A stretch of DNA of 20,512 nt, from positions 1-20,512 of the forward strand of contig DASXXM010000709.1 of assembly GCA_036503065.1 (NCBI GenBank), given 5' to 3'. Origin of the DNA: DATEPR01 sp036503065. Its GTDB lineage: Bacteria > Actinomycetota > Actinomycetes > Mycobacteriales > Pseudonocardiaceae. Below the pieces are notes generated by a model. That model was not told the origin of the DNA. It saw only the letters and a list, made by a program, of their open reading frames with translations, and made no database searches. This document shows, piece by piece, positions 1-7,169 of this stretch; the stretch's first letter is position 1; each line of letters opens with the position of its first letter. The position numbers and the translations under genes are program-made.

Positions 1-39
1 CGCGCATCATCTGATCATCAGCCCGCAAGGGAGGCATGG

Positions 40-540
40 ATGGTCGAGGACCACGGGGTCGACGAGCTCATCCACCAGTGGACGGTGGAGCGGTCCCATG
101 ACGCCGAGCTCGCCGAGGCGAGCCGGTTGGCATCGGCCTGGTTGGCCGAGACGCCGACCAGCGCGCCGGGCACGTTGCCGGGTATTCCCGGGCAGCGTGG
201 CCGGGCCGGCACCGGCGGCCTGTTGTCGGTCGAGTCGGCCGACCCGGTGTATGTGGACGCCATGCGTCAGCGGTTGCCCGGCGTGCCGGACGACCTGCTG
301 GCCAGCGTGGCGACCTGCTGGCAGCTCGTCGGCGGCATCGCCGACGCGGAGGCCTGGTGGGACGCCGGCATCAGCCCGCTGGACCAACGTGCGCTGGACT
401 ATCGCGCGGCCGGGCTCGGGCCGGCCGACCTGGCCCGGCACCTCGGTCCGTACACGGTGCTCGAGCACCTCCGGCGCGGCAGCTCCGCGGCGTGGTGTGT
501 CGCGCGGTTGCGGCGCCAGCGCAGGGACGGCGTGGCCTGA
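40..540 (+). CDS. Hypothetical protein, unrecognised
   Basis: A 166-residue soluble protein with actinobacterial codon use. The ATG at 40 follows a good Shine-Dalgarno sequence (AAGGGAGG) by about 5 bases, which decides the start. No signal peptide or membrane segment is visible. The N-terminal third is acidic and helical. A Gly/Pro-rich linker lies near residues 40-60. The C-terminal third is helical and basic, with Trp pairs near residues 105-106 and a run (YRAAGLGPADLARHLG) that resembles a short helix-turn-helix but is not diagnostic. The next gene starts 64 bases downstream on the same strand, so the two may be co-transcribed. I do not recognise the family and assign no function; the coding call rests on the ribosome site and codon bias. 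Confidence 0.75.
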   Translation: MVEDHGVDELIHQWTVERSHDAELAEASRLASAWLAETPTSAPGTLPGIPGQRGRAGTGGLLSVESADPVYVDAMRQRLPGVPDDLLASVATCWQLVGGIADAEAWWDAGISPLDQRALDYRAAGLGPADLARHLGPYTVLEHLRRGSSAAWCVARLRRQRRDGVA

Positions 541-603
541 TCGACGTGCGAAGGTGCGGCTAACCGCGCGTAACCAACAAGGTCGCGTGGTCGTTGATCC
601 GGT

Positions 604-1449
604 GTGCCGACTTATGACCGCCCAGTAACCCGTGTGCGGTCCGGACTTGTCGGCCGGTTGGCGTTGGTCGTCGCAGTTCTGCTCGTCGGTGCTGTCGGGG
701 TGTGGTTCCTGACCCGTGCGGCTACCCCGAAACCGGGTCTGACCACGGCGGACATCCCCGCGCTCCAGGTCACGCCCGCTCGGGTGCAGCCAGGTTCCGC
801 GGTGCCGGTGAGCCTCACCGCGGCCGACCCGGTCGCGTTGCGGCAACCGACCGCGCAGCAGCCATCGTCGTTGACCGACTGGGCGAACCGCGTCACCGCG
901 GCGACCGGCGTGCCGGAACCCGCGGTGTGGGCGTACGGCAACGCGGAACTGGCCATGCGCACCACGGAACCCGGTTGCCACCTGACGTGGGCGACGCTGG
1001 CCGGCATCGGCCGGGTGGAGTCGAACAACGGCCAGTTCGGCGGCGCACACCTGCTACCCAACGGCCAGGAGTCCACACCGGTCATCGGCGTCCCGCTGGA
1101 CGGCACCGGCGGCGTGCAGAACATCCCCGACACCGACCACGGCCGCTACGACGGCGACCCGGTGTACGACCATGCGGTGGGCCCGATGCAGTTCCTACCG
1201 TCCACATGGGCCGAATACGGCGCGGACGCGTTGGGCAACGGACAACCCGACCCGGAGAACATCAACGACGCCGCCCTGGCCGCCGCGCGCTACCTGTGCG
1301 TCGGCGGCCGCGACATGGGCACCGCATCCGGCTGGTGGTCGGGCCTGATGTCCTACAACAACTCCGCCGTGTACGGCCAGAAGGTCTTCGGCCTCGCCGA
1401 CAGCTACGCACGCCAGGCATACACAGCCCTGAACGCAGCCAGCCACTGA
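604..1449 (+). CDS. Membrane-anchored lytic murein transglycosylase (MltB/SLT_2-like)
   Basis: A 281-residue protein predicted to cleave the glycan strand of peptidoglycan outside the membrane. Residues 1-14 are basic and residues about 15-37 form one hydrophobic segment (LVGRLALVVAVLLVGAVGVW), giving a signal anchor or uncleaved signal. A Pro/Ala-rich linker of about 50 residues follows, then the catalytic domain. The motif GIGRVESNNGQFGG contains the likely catalytic Glu139, and VGPMQFLPSTWAEYG is the typical second motif. The region DAALAAARYLC and SYNNSAVYGQKV complete the fold. Two cysteines (near 125 and 231) could pair outside the cell. The start is GTG at 604; no strong ribosome site is visible, so a slightly different start is possible. 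This is the secreted single-domain type common in actinomycetes, without an added wall-binding domain. Confidence 0.88.
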   Translation: MPTYDRPVTRVRSGLVGRLALVVAVLLVGAVGVWFLTRAATPKPGLTTADIPALQVTPARVQPGSAVPVSLTAADPVALRQPTAQQPSSLTDWANRVTAATGVPEPAVWAYGNAELAMRTTEPGCHLTWATLAGIGRVESNNGQFGGAHLLPNGQESTPVIGVPLDGTGGVQNIPDTDHGRYDGDPVYDHAVGPMQFLPSTWAEYGADALGNGQPDPENINDAALAAARYLCVGGRDMGTASGWWSGLMSYNNSAVYGQKVFGLADSYARQAYTALNAASH

Positions 1450-1551
1450 ACCGGCCTGCCTGTAGCCGAACAACCTCGATGGCCAACCACCGCCAGGCTC
1501 CGGAACCCCGACCAAGCTTCCAAGCTGCGACTTTGCCGAACGCCGGGCAGA

Positions 1552-1571
1552 CCCCCGCCCAACCCTGGGGG
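1552..1571 (+). terminator. Possible weak terminator after the transglycosylase gene
   Basis: CCCCC at 1552-1556 pairs with GGGGG at 1567-1571, extendable by one G-U pair. A TTTT run lies about ten bases beyond. It is placed about 100 bases after the stop of the transglycosylase gene. The stem is short and the T run is not adjacent, so the call is tentative. Confidence 0.28.
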
Positions 1572-1630
1572 CTACGGCCCTTTTCAACCCTATGCCTGTC
1601 AAGCCCCGAATGGGGTATCTGCCGGAAAGT

Positions 1631-1658
1631 TGTGGATAACCACCGAACCTGTGGACAA
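1631..1658 (-). promoter_or_regulatory. Two DnaA boxes in the same orientation
   Basis: On the minus strand, TTATCCACA (1639-1631) is a perfect classical DnaA box and TTGTCCACA (1658-1650) is the form preferred in high-GC actinomycetes. They face the same way, 19 bases apart start to start. No dnaA, dnaN, parAB or similar gene is in the window, so this is not evidently oriC. It may be a DnaA-binding regulatory or titration site, or chance. Confidence 0.5.
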
Positions 1659-1894
1659 GCGCCTTGACAACAACGTCGGCGACGGGGCGCGTGGACGAGT
1701 AGTACGCGAACCCGCCGGTCCTCGAGCGAGAAGTAGTGGCCCCAGGCCGACTTTGGCGGGTTGGGCGGGTCTGCCTACGCGTTGACGTGCGGTCCGCGCA
1801 GCGTGGCTGCGGTCGCGCGACAACCGGTTGGAAGCTGGGGAAGCCCACCTGAGTGCGACGTAGGTCACCCGGACGGCGGTGCTAGCGTTGGGGT

Positions 1895-2275
1895 GTGCAG
1901 CGGTTGTTCGGCTCGCGGGCGCTGGCCATCGTGGCGGTCAGCCTGATCGCCGTGGTCGGGGGGCTGCTGCTGGCCTGGTGGCAGTGGAACCGGTACCAGT
2001 CGGCGACCGGCACGCTGCAGAACCTCGGCTATGTACTTCAATGGCCGCTGTTCGGCGTTTTCCCCGCCTTCATGTTCTGGCGCATCCACCGCACCGCACG
2101 GCGCGAGCGGGCCCACGACGGCGTGCGGGAGCAGCCGGAACAGGAAGAACCAGCACCCGACCCACGGCTCACGTACGTCCAGAACCGCACCGTGGCCGAC
2201 GAGGACTCCGAACTGCTGGCCTACAACGAATACCTGGCCACTCTGGCCGACAGGGAGCAACGCCATGCCGGCTGA
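1895..2275 (+). CDS. Small membrane protein upstream of DUF3817 gene
   Basis: A 126-residue protein with two hydrophobic segments: residues about 9-29 (ALAIVAVSLIAVVGGLLLAWW) and about 43-60 (GYVLQWPLFGVFPAFMFW). Then comes a basic stretch (RIHRTARRERAHDG) and an acidic cytoplasmic tail. The order suggests a hairpin with both ends inside. The start is GTG at 1895. There is no Shine-Dalgarno, but TAGCGT at 1883-1888 sits six bases upstream as a -10 element, so the mRNA is probably leaderless. Its 3' end overlaps the next gene by 11 bases, so the two are translationally coupled. Small proteins of this kind pair with DUF3817 genes in actinomycetes; the role is unknown. Confidence 0.78.
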   Translation: MQRLFGSRALAIVAVSLIAVVGGLLLAWWQWNRYQSATGTLQNLGYVLQWPLFGVFPAFMFWRIHRTARRERAHDGVREQPEQEEPAPDPRLTYVQNRTVADEDSELLAYNEYLATLADREQRHAG

Positions 2276-2612
2276 GGCAGCCACCATCGACGACGCACGC
2301 ACGCAGCGGATCCACTCGGCGCTGGGCCGCTATCGGGTGATCGCTTACACCGTTGGTGTCGGGCTTCTGTTGCTGTGCGTGGCAACCGTGCTGGACTGGG
2401 GTTTTCACGAGCCGGGCATGGCCGCGATCGTCGGGCCGCTGCACGGGTTCCTCTACATGATCTACCTGGCGCTGGGCATCGACTTGGCGCTGAAGGCCCG
2501 CTGGTCGGTTGGCGGCACGCTGCTGGTGCTGATCTCCGGCACCATCCCGTTCTTGTCGTTCGTGGCCGAGCGCCAGGTCACCAGCCGGATCAGGACCGGC
2601 CGCTCGCTGTAG
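2265..2612 (+). CDS. DUF3817 family integral membrane protein
   Basis: A 115-residue protein with three or four membrane segments: about 21-45 (YRVIAYTVGVGLLLLCVATVL), 55-78 (AAIVGPLHGFLYMIYLALGI) and 85-105 (WSVGGTLLVLISGTIPFLSF). The HGFLYMIYL segment and the FVAER tail are typical of DUF3817 proteins, which are short and of unknown function. The frame is open far upstream, but the ATG at 2265 is preferred. It follows GGGAG at 2252-2256, overlaps the previous stop codon by 11 bases, and gives the usual family length. Its end overlaps the convergent MerR gene by 23 bases. Confidence 0.85.
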   Translation: MPAEAATIDDARTQRIHSALGRYRVIAYTVGVGLLLLCVATVLDWGFHEPGMAAIVGPLHGFLYMIYLALGIDLALKARWSVGGTLLVLISGTIPFLSFVAERQVTSRIRTGRSL

Positions 2613-3036
2613 TGACAGGAGTGGTCACAGCGGGAGCGGTGGCAGGGATCGGGCCGGACCGCAGGTCGACGGCCATCCGGAACTTCGGACAGCGCGTGAT
2701 GTCCTCGTGCTCGCACTCCAGCGCGTGCGCGAGCAGGTCCCGTGCCTTGTTCAGTTTCCGCAGGCTCTCGGTGATCGTGATCATCTTGGCGTCGACCAGT
2801 TCCCGCCACCGGAACCGGTCGGTCTGCTGCTTGGTGATCAGATCCTGGATCTCGGCCAGCGTGAAACCGGCGTCCTGACACAGCCGCAGCATGCCCACCT
2901 GGGACAGCGCTTCCTCGGTGTAGCGGCGTTGGCCGCCGGAGCGGGCGGCGGGTCGCATCAGGTTTCGCCGTTCCCAGAACCGGATCGTGGACGTCGGCAC
3001 CCCGGTGGCGACGGACAGCTGGCCGATCGTGAACAT
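2590..3036 (-). CDS. MerR-family transcriptional regulator
   Basis: A 148-residue regulator. Residues 1-70 form the winged helix of the MerR family: FTIGQLSVATGVPTSTIRFW, then RRYTEEALSQVGMLRLCQDAGFTLAEI. A long dimer coiled coil follows at about 75-105. The C-terminal part carries Cys108-x-His110 and Cys116 (ECEHEDITRCPKF), and Cys53 lies in the DNA-binding half. This could be a metal or thiol sensor, but it lacks the SoxR four-cysteine cluster and the CueR metal loop. The ATG at 3036 is chosen because AGGGGG precedes it; the upstream ATG at 3066 lies inside the operator. The gene is divergent from a P450 and very probably controls it as well as itself. Confidence 0.85.
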   Translation of the reverse strand: MFTIGQLSVATGVPTSTIRFWERRNLMRPAARSGGQRRYTEEALSQVGMLRLCQDAGFTLAEIQDLITKQQTDRFRWRELVDAKMITITESLRKLNKARDLLAHALECEHEDITRCPKFRMAVDLRSGPIPATAPAVTTPVTTASGRS

Positions 3037-3052
3037 GACGGGTCGCACCCCC

Positions 3053-3083
3053 TTGACTTGAACCATGGTTCAAGCGTCAGTGT
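3053..3083 (+). promoter_or_regulatory. MerR-type promoter of the P450 gene
   Basis: TTGACT at 3053-3058 and CAGTGT at 3078-3083 make -35 and -10 hexamers separated by 19 bases, the over-long spacer that MerR-family activators correct by twisting DNA. The start point would fall at about 3090-3091, on the GTG of the P450. Confidence 0.7.
3057..3074. promoter_or_regulatory. MerR operator, 18-bp perfect palindrome
   Basis: CTTGAACCATGGTTCAAG is a perfect palindrome lying inside the 19-bp spacer of the P450 promoter and about 20 bases upstream of the MerR start. Position, size and symmetry fit the known operators of MerR-family regulators. Confidence 0.8.
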
Positions 3084-3090
3084 GACAAAG

Positions 3091-4308
3091 GTGACCACGA
3101 CACACCAACCCAACCTCGGCGCGCTGTTCGACCCGGCGACCCGACCGAACCCGTACCCGCTGTACGACGAGCTGCGCGACTTCGGTCCGTTCGCGCTGCT
3201 GGACGGCGCGCTCACCGTCCTGGGCACGCACGAGCGGTGCACCACGATCCTGCGCGACCCGACGTTCAGCAGCGACCGCAACCGCACCCTCCTGCCGCGC
3301 CGTGCCGACCGGCCGGACGACCAACGCGGCCGCCCGTCGTTCCTGTCGCTCGATCCGCCCGACCACACCCGCCTCCGTCGCCTGGTGGCGAAGGCGTTCA
3401 CGCCACGGGTGATCGCGGGGCTCGAACCACGCATCCGGGAGCTCGTGGCGGAGCTGTTCGCCGGGTTCGCCGACCGCGACACGTTCGACGTGGTCGGCGG
3501 GCTGGCCTACCCGCTGCCGGTACGCATCATCTGCGAGCTGCTCGGCGTGCCCGACGCCGACCACGAGCGGTTCGAGGGCTGGTCACGAAACCTGGTCCGG
3601 GCACTCGACCCCGCGATGGCGATCACCGACCCTGGCGAGGTGTCCGACATCGAGACCGCGCAGCGCGAGTTCACCGAGTACTTCACCGCGCTGATCGCGA
3701 CCCGCCGCACCACACCGGGCGACGACCTGCTGTCCGGCCTGATCCTCATCGAGGAACAGGGTGACCAGCTCACCGAGGCCGAACTGGTTGCGACCTGCGT
3801 CCTGCTGCTCGTCGCCGGACACGAGACCACCGCGAACCTCATCGCCAACGGCGTCCTGGCGCTGTTGCGGCATCCCGATCAGCTGGCCGCCCTGCGTGCC
3901 GACCCGGCGTTGATCGCCGGGACGGTCGAGGAGGTGCTGCGGTACGACCCGCCCGTGCAACTCACCACCCGAGTGGTGCGCGAACCGACCCGATTCGGTG
4001 ATGTCGAGGTGCCCACCGACGGTGTACTGCTGCTGATGATCGCCGCCGCCAACCGCGATCCCGCGGTGTTCGCCGAACCGGACAGGTTCGACATCACGCG
4101 GGACGCGCGCCAGCATCTGTCGTTCGCGGCCGGACCGCACTTCTGCCTCGGTGCGGGGCTCGCTCGGCTCGAGGCAACGGTCGCGCTGTCCGCGTTCGCC
4201 GACCGGGTGGTCGATCCGTTGCTGGACAACGACTCCCTGCGCTACCGGCCGCACGTCAACCTGCGTGGGCCGGAGCGCATGCTGGTCGGGTTCAGTCGGT
4301 TGGGGTGA
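3091..4308 (+). CDS. Cytochrome P450 (bacterial class I type)
   Basis: A 405-residue haem monooxygenase, soluble, with all key motifs. The oxygen-binding I-helix AGHETT lies near 242-247, the K-helix E-V-L-R at 281-284, and the haem loop FAAGPHFCLG has the thiolate ligand Cys352. Length and motifs match the CYP105/107-like soluble group of actinomycetes, usually fed by ferredoxin and ferredoxin reductase; none is adjacent. GTG at 3091 is preferred because the MerR-type promoter predicts transcription starting there, making a leaderless mRNA. GTG at 3082 is the alternative and would overlap the -10. The substrate is not readable; MerR control suggests induction by a small molecule or stress signal. 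The 3' end overlaps speE by 17 bases on the opposite strand. Confidence 0.93.
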   Translation: MTTTHQPNLGALFDPATRPNPYPLYDELRDFGPFALLDGALTVLGTHERCTTILRDPTFSSDRNRTLLPRRADRPDDQRGRPSFLSLDPPDHTRLRRLVAKAFTPRVIAGLEPRIRELVAELFAGFADRDTFDVVGGLAYPLPVRIICELLGVPDADHERFEGWSRNLVRALDPAMAITDPGEVSDIETAQREFTEYFTALIATRRTTPGDDLLSGLILIEEQGDQLTEAELVATCVLLLVAGHETTANLIANGVLALLRHPDQLAALRADPALIAGTVEEVLRYDPPVQLTTRVVREPTRFGDVEVPTDGVLLLMIAAANRDPAVFAEPDRFDITRDARQHLSFAAGPHFCLGAGLARLEATVALSAFADRVVDPLLDNDSLRYRPHVNLRGPERMLVGFSRLG

Positions 4309-5188
4309 GCGCGTGCCGGACGTGATAGGGCAGCACGGTTCGACTGCGCAGCGCGTCCGCGTCGAGCGTGCGCGGCAGGTACCTGCTGGTGGCCAACCGT
4401 TCGATCATCAGACCGGTCGGGTCGTCGATCCGGTCGGCCCGGCCGAACAGGAACGCCCACTCGTGCTCGTCGGAGGAGAAACACGATACGGTACCGAAGG
4501 TTTCGCCGAAGCGGGCCAGTAAGCGGATGAGGGTTTCGTTGCGCCACAACGTCGGGCAGCCTGCCTGGCCCGCGACCACGCCGCCCGGTGTCGTCGCGGC
4601 ACGGCACATCGCCATGAATTCGGCGCCGTAGAGCCGGTTGTGCTGGGCCGCCGGGTCGTGTTCCCGCTCGTCCGGCAGGTCGACCAGCACCACGTCGTAC
4701 CGGTCCGCGGCCGCGTCGGCGGCGATGCGCCGCACGAACTCCCAGCCGTCCGCGTAGTGGACGGTGACCGGGCCGTCGCCGCGTTCCGCACTGTCCAGTT
4801 CGGACTCGGTGTAGCCGTAGGGCAGATGACGCGCGCAGAGCCGCACCGCCTCCTCGTCGATGTCGACGTGATCCACGTGCCGGGCACCGAACTCGACCGC
4901 GATCCGACAGACGACACCCTCGCTCGACCCGACGACCAGCACCCGGTCCACCTGGTCGGCCAGCAGCAACGCCGGCACCAGCAGCGCCTCGTGGTAGACC
5001 AGTTGGCTGAACTCGGTGCTCTGCCGATCGTTGTCGCAGAACAGCGAAACACCCTGTGCGGTACGGCCGATCACCACGTGCTGGAACCGCGTGTCGCCCT
5101 CGTGGAGCACCTCGTCCAGGTCCCAGACCCTGGTCAGTCCGGGCGCCAGCGGCTCGTGGATCTGAGAAGTGGTCACAACGGGACTCAT
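4292..5188 (-). CDS. speE: Spermidine synthase-like aminopropyltransferase
   Basis: A 298-residue Rossmann-fold enzyme expected to transfer an aminopropyl group from decarboxylated S-adenosylmethionine to a diamine. Visible motifs: QSTEF and LVYHEALL (about 56-69), VLVVGSSEG (83-91, the nucleotide loop), VDHVDIDEEAV (acidic strand end, about 105-115), ADGWEFV (146-152) and YDVVLVDLPDE, whose Asp170 and Asp173 match the catalytic DxxD of the family. Two departures are clear. The usual GGGDGG loop is GSSEGV, with Glu for the conserved Asp, and the Asp-Glu before YHE is Ser-Gln. Substrate preference may therefore differ from standard spermidine synthase. The start overlaps the speD stop by four bases (ATGA), showing translational coupling. 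Confidence 0.85.
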   Translation of the reverse strand: MSPVVTTSQIHEPLAPGLTRVWDLDEVLHEGDTRFQHVVIGRTAQGVSLFCDNDRQSTEFSQLVYHEALLVPALLLADQVDRVLVVGSSEGVVCRIAVEFGARHVDHVDIDEEAVRLCARHLPYGYTESELDSAERGDGPVTVHYADGWEFVRRIAADAAADRYDVVLVDLPDEREHDPAAQHNRLYGAEFMAMCRAATTPGGVVAGQAGCPTLWRNETLIRLLARFGETFGTVSCFSSDEHEWAFLFGRADRIDDPTGLMIERLATSRYLPRTLDADALRSRTVLPYHVRHALTPTD

Positions 5189-5616
5189 CGGACGACCTCT
5201 CGTGCTGCCTCGACGGTGGCCGGTGCCGTCCGGCCGCGGCGAATGATGGTGACGTGCGTGTCCTTGGCGCCCAACGCCTCCGCCAGTAATCGGGTCGCGA
5301 GTTCGGGGTCCGCGCGGTTGCCACAGGTGAACACGTCGAGGAACACCGCGCCGACTTCGGGATAGGTGTGCAGCGACGCGTGCGACTCCGACAGCAGCGC
5401 GAGCACGGTAACCCCTTGTGGCACAAAGCGTTTACTCACCACGTCGCACACGGTCGCGCCGGCCCGGTCGAGAGACCGCTCCAGAGTGACGCGCAGGAAG
5501 GCGACATCGTCCAGGAGGGCCGGATCGACCCCCTCGAACTCGGCGAGAACGTGTTGTCCGGCAAAGACTCCGACCGCGGCGCCGGCGGCACTGGCCGGCA
5601 ACTGGTCACGAGACAT
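5185..5616 (-). CDS. speD: S-adenosylmethionine decarboxylase proenzyme
   Basis: A 143-residue pyruvoyl enzyme that makes decarboxylated S-adenosylmethionine, the aminopropyl donor used by the next gene. The self-cleavage site is intact: LSESHASLHTYPE gives cleavage between Glu77 and Ser78, Ser78 becoming the pyruvoyl group. His83 and Cys98 (DVFTCG) complete the processing and catalytic set, with the same spacing as the short prokaryotic class. The N-terminus is about 15 residues longer than typical short SpeD proteins. A strong ribosome site (GGGAGG, seven bases before ATG 5616) supports the start. The gene lies between a decarboxylase and speE on one strand. Confidence 0.95.
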   Translation of the reverse strand: MSRDQLPASAAGAAVGVFAGQHVLAEFEGVDPALLDDVAFLRVTLERSLDRAGATVCDVVSKRFVPQGVTVLALLSESHASLHTYPEVGAVFLDVFTCGNRADPELATRLLAEALGAKDTHVTIIRRGRTAPATVEAAREVVR

Positions 5617-5705
5617 CTCTCAACCTCCCAACCTCTCCATGGTGGTTCGGGCAGGATCGGACTCCTGCCGATGCGGATGTGTGGCGAGTGGCGGACCGGC
5701 GGCGG

Positions 5706-6938
5706 TCAGCTCCGGTCGGTCCGAACGCAGTACGTGGGCAGCGGGGCGAAACCGTTGAACGATACCGAGGAATAGCTTGCCGTGTAGGCCCCGGCGCAGA
5801 GTATGTCAACGTGATCGCCGGACGCCATGGCAAGGGGCAGCCGATAGGGCGTGCGCTGGTAGATCACGTCGTCGCCGTCGCAGGTCGGTCCGGCCAGCAC
5901 TACGGGGCCGTCCGGGCCGGGCACGTCGCAGGCGAGTCGATACGTGATCATCTCGCCTTCTGTCTCGGCGAGACCGCTGTACCGGCCGACGTCCAGGTAT
6001 ACCCACCGGTGGTCGTCGGTTGCTGATTTCCGTGCCACCAGCACGACTTCGCTGCGAATCACCCCGGCGTCCGCGACGACGGCCCGGCCGGGCTCGATCA
6101 GCGGGCGGGGCTGCCGGTCGCCGAACTGCTCGTCGAGGCAGGTTCGGATCGCGGCCGCGCAGTCGGCGATGGTGGGCACGTCGGTCCGGTACCGGACCGG
6201 GAATCCGCCGCCGATATTGATCATCGGCAGCTTGACGCCCGCGCCGGCGAGGCGGCGCCCGATCCGGGCGGCCTGTGCTATCCCGCCGCGCCAGGCGTCC
6301 GGGTCGGTCTGTTGCGATCCGACGTGAAAACCGACGCCGTGCGCGCGCAGGCCGAGTTCGGTCGCGCGCAGCAAAAGATCGCACGCCATCTGTTCGTCGC
6401 AGCCGAACTTGCGCCCGAACGGGGTGGCCGCGCCCGGTGGTTCGACCAACACTCGGCAGAACACGCGAGCGCCGGGTGCGTGCCGGGCAATGTGTTCGAT
6501 ATCACCGAGGCTGTCCGTGGTGAACAGCGAGACGCCGTGCCGGTACGCGAATGCGATGTCCGTCGGTTTCTTGATGGTATTGCCGTATGAGAGTGACTCG
6601 GGTCGGGCTCCGTTGGCCAGGCACAGCGTGATCTCCGCCGTGCTGGCGACGTCGAAACCGGCACCGAGTTCGGCCAGCAGCGCGATTATCTCCGGCGCGG
6701 GATTCGCCTTGACCGCGTAGCGGATCCGGGCGCTCGGCAGGGCGGCGCGGACAGCGCGAAAGCGATCACGCACGATGTCCAGGTCGACCACGAGGCAGGG
6801 GGTCTGCGGTGCGACGCGGTCCAGGAACTCCCGAATCCGGTCCGGCACCGCGCCCGGGGGCGCCATGTGCGCCTGGGTGGGACGGTCGGGAGATGGCGCC
6901 GCGCGGTCACCCGTGTCGAGGACGAGGCTGTCGGTCAT
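5706..6938 (-). CDS. Lysine/ornithine decarboxylase (PLP, alanine racemase fold)
   Basis: A 410-residue fold-type III decarboxylase that should make cadaverine or putrescine, the diamine for the downstream aminopropyltransferase. The PLP lysine is Lys77 in RYAVKANP. His205 (HVGSQ) stacks on the cofactor, the GGGFP loop at 243-247 binds phosphate, EPGRAVV follows at 282-288, and PTCDGDD (Cys353-Asp354) and Tyr385 (GAYTASYSSVSFNGF) complete the active site across the dimer. These features fit bacterial ornithine/lysine decarboxylases rather than diaminopimelate or arginine decarboxylases. Which substrate is used cannot be settled by eye. ATG at 6938 is chosen because GGGAGGGAGA stands about ten bases upstream; the frame is open further but without a ribosome site. 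An 89-base gap separates it from speD. Confidence 0.9.
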   Translation of the reverse strand: MTDSLVLDTGDRAAPSPDRPTQAHMAPPGAVPDRIREFLDRVAPQTPCLVVDLDIVRDRFRAVRAALPSARIRYAVKANPAPEIIALLAELGAGFDVASTAEITLCLANGARPESLSYGNTIKKPTDIAFAYRHGVSLFTTDSLGDIEHIARHAPGARVFCRVLVEPPGAATPFGRKFGCDEQMACDLLLRATELGLRAHGVGFHVGSQQTDPDAWRGGIAQAARIGRRLAGAGVKLPMINIGGGFPVRYRTDVPTIADCAAAIRTCLDEQFGDRQPRPLIEPGRAVVADAGVIRSEVVLVARKSATDDHRWVYLDVGRYSGLAETEGEMITYRLACDVPGPDGPVVLAGPTCDGDDVIYQRTPYRLPLAMASGDHVDILCAGAYTASYSSVSFNGFAPLPTYCVRTDRS

Positions 6939-7134
6939 GCCGATGGGATCTCCCTCCCGTTCGACCGCGACCCGGATCGCGCGGTGAGGCTGCCGAGCCT
7001 GCTGGTTCCCGCCCGTCCGGCGCAAGCCCACGGCGGGGGCGGCGGCGCCCGGAACCATGGACGGACCAGCGCGGTTCACCCTCCGGTACCACCGGGGGTC
7101 ACGCGTTCAGCCCAGCCGAATACCCGAGTGGCGC

Positions 7135-7162
7135 GAATCGACCTGGGCGATTCGACCTGGGC
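7135..7162. repeat. Overlapping direct and inverted repeats upstream of the polyamine operon
   Basis: TCGACCTGGGC occurs twice (7138-7148 and 7152-7162), with a 14-base period. GAATCG (7135-7140) and CGATTC (7148-7153) form a perfect 6-bp inverted repeat over the same bases. The site lies between the response regulator stop and the decarboxylase start. It could be a regulator-binding site or a weak terminator hairpin. Confidence 0.45.
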
Positions 7163-7169
7163 AGATCGA

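Larger units (their letters stand above)
1450..1894. other. Gene-free interval with DnaA boxes
   Basis: No convincing gene lies in these 445 bases. The reading frames that cross it lack ribosome sites and have Arg/Pro-rich compositions typical of antisense shadows. It holds a GC hairpin near 1552-1571, a small CCCC-GAAT-GGGG hairpin at 1604-1615, a pair of DnaA boxes at 1631-1658, and at its right end the probable leaderless promoter of the gene at 1895 (TAGCGT at 1883-1888). Confidence 0.6.

Noticed and set aside
1631..1658. Origin of replication
   Set aside because: Only two boxes, no AT-rich unwinding region and no dnaA or dnaN nearby; kept only as a DnaA-box pair.
1599..1868. Minus-strand 89-codon frame in the gap before the DUF3817 pair
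   Set aside because: Arg/Pro/Thr-rich composition without a ribosome site, overlapping the DnaA boxes; looks like a chance frame in GC-rich DNA.
2707..3081. Upstream extension of the P450 reading frame through the MerR gene
   Set aside because: It is antisense to the MerR coding region and would cross the operator and promoter; the protein homology begins only near 3091-3120.
4242..5426. Long minus-strand frame of 394 codons overlapping speE and speD
   Set aside because: Shifted frame of two genes with clear motifs; its product is Arg-rich low-complexity sequence.
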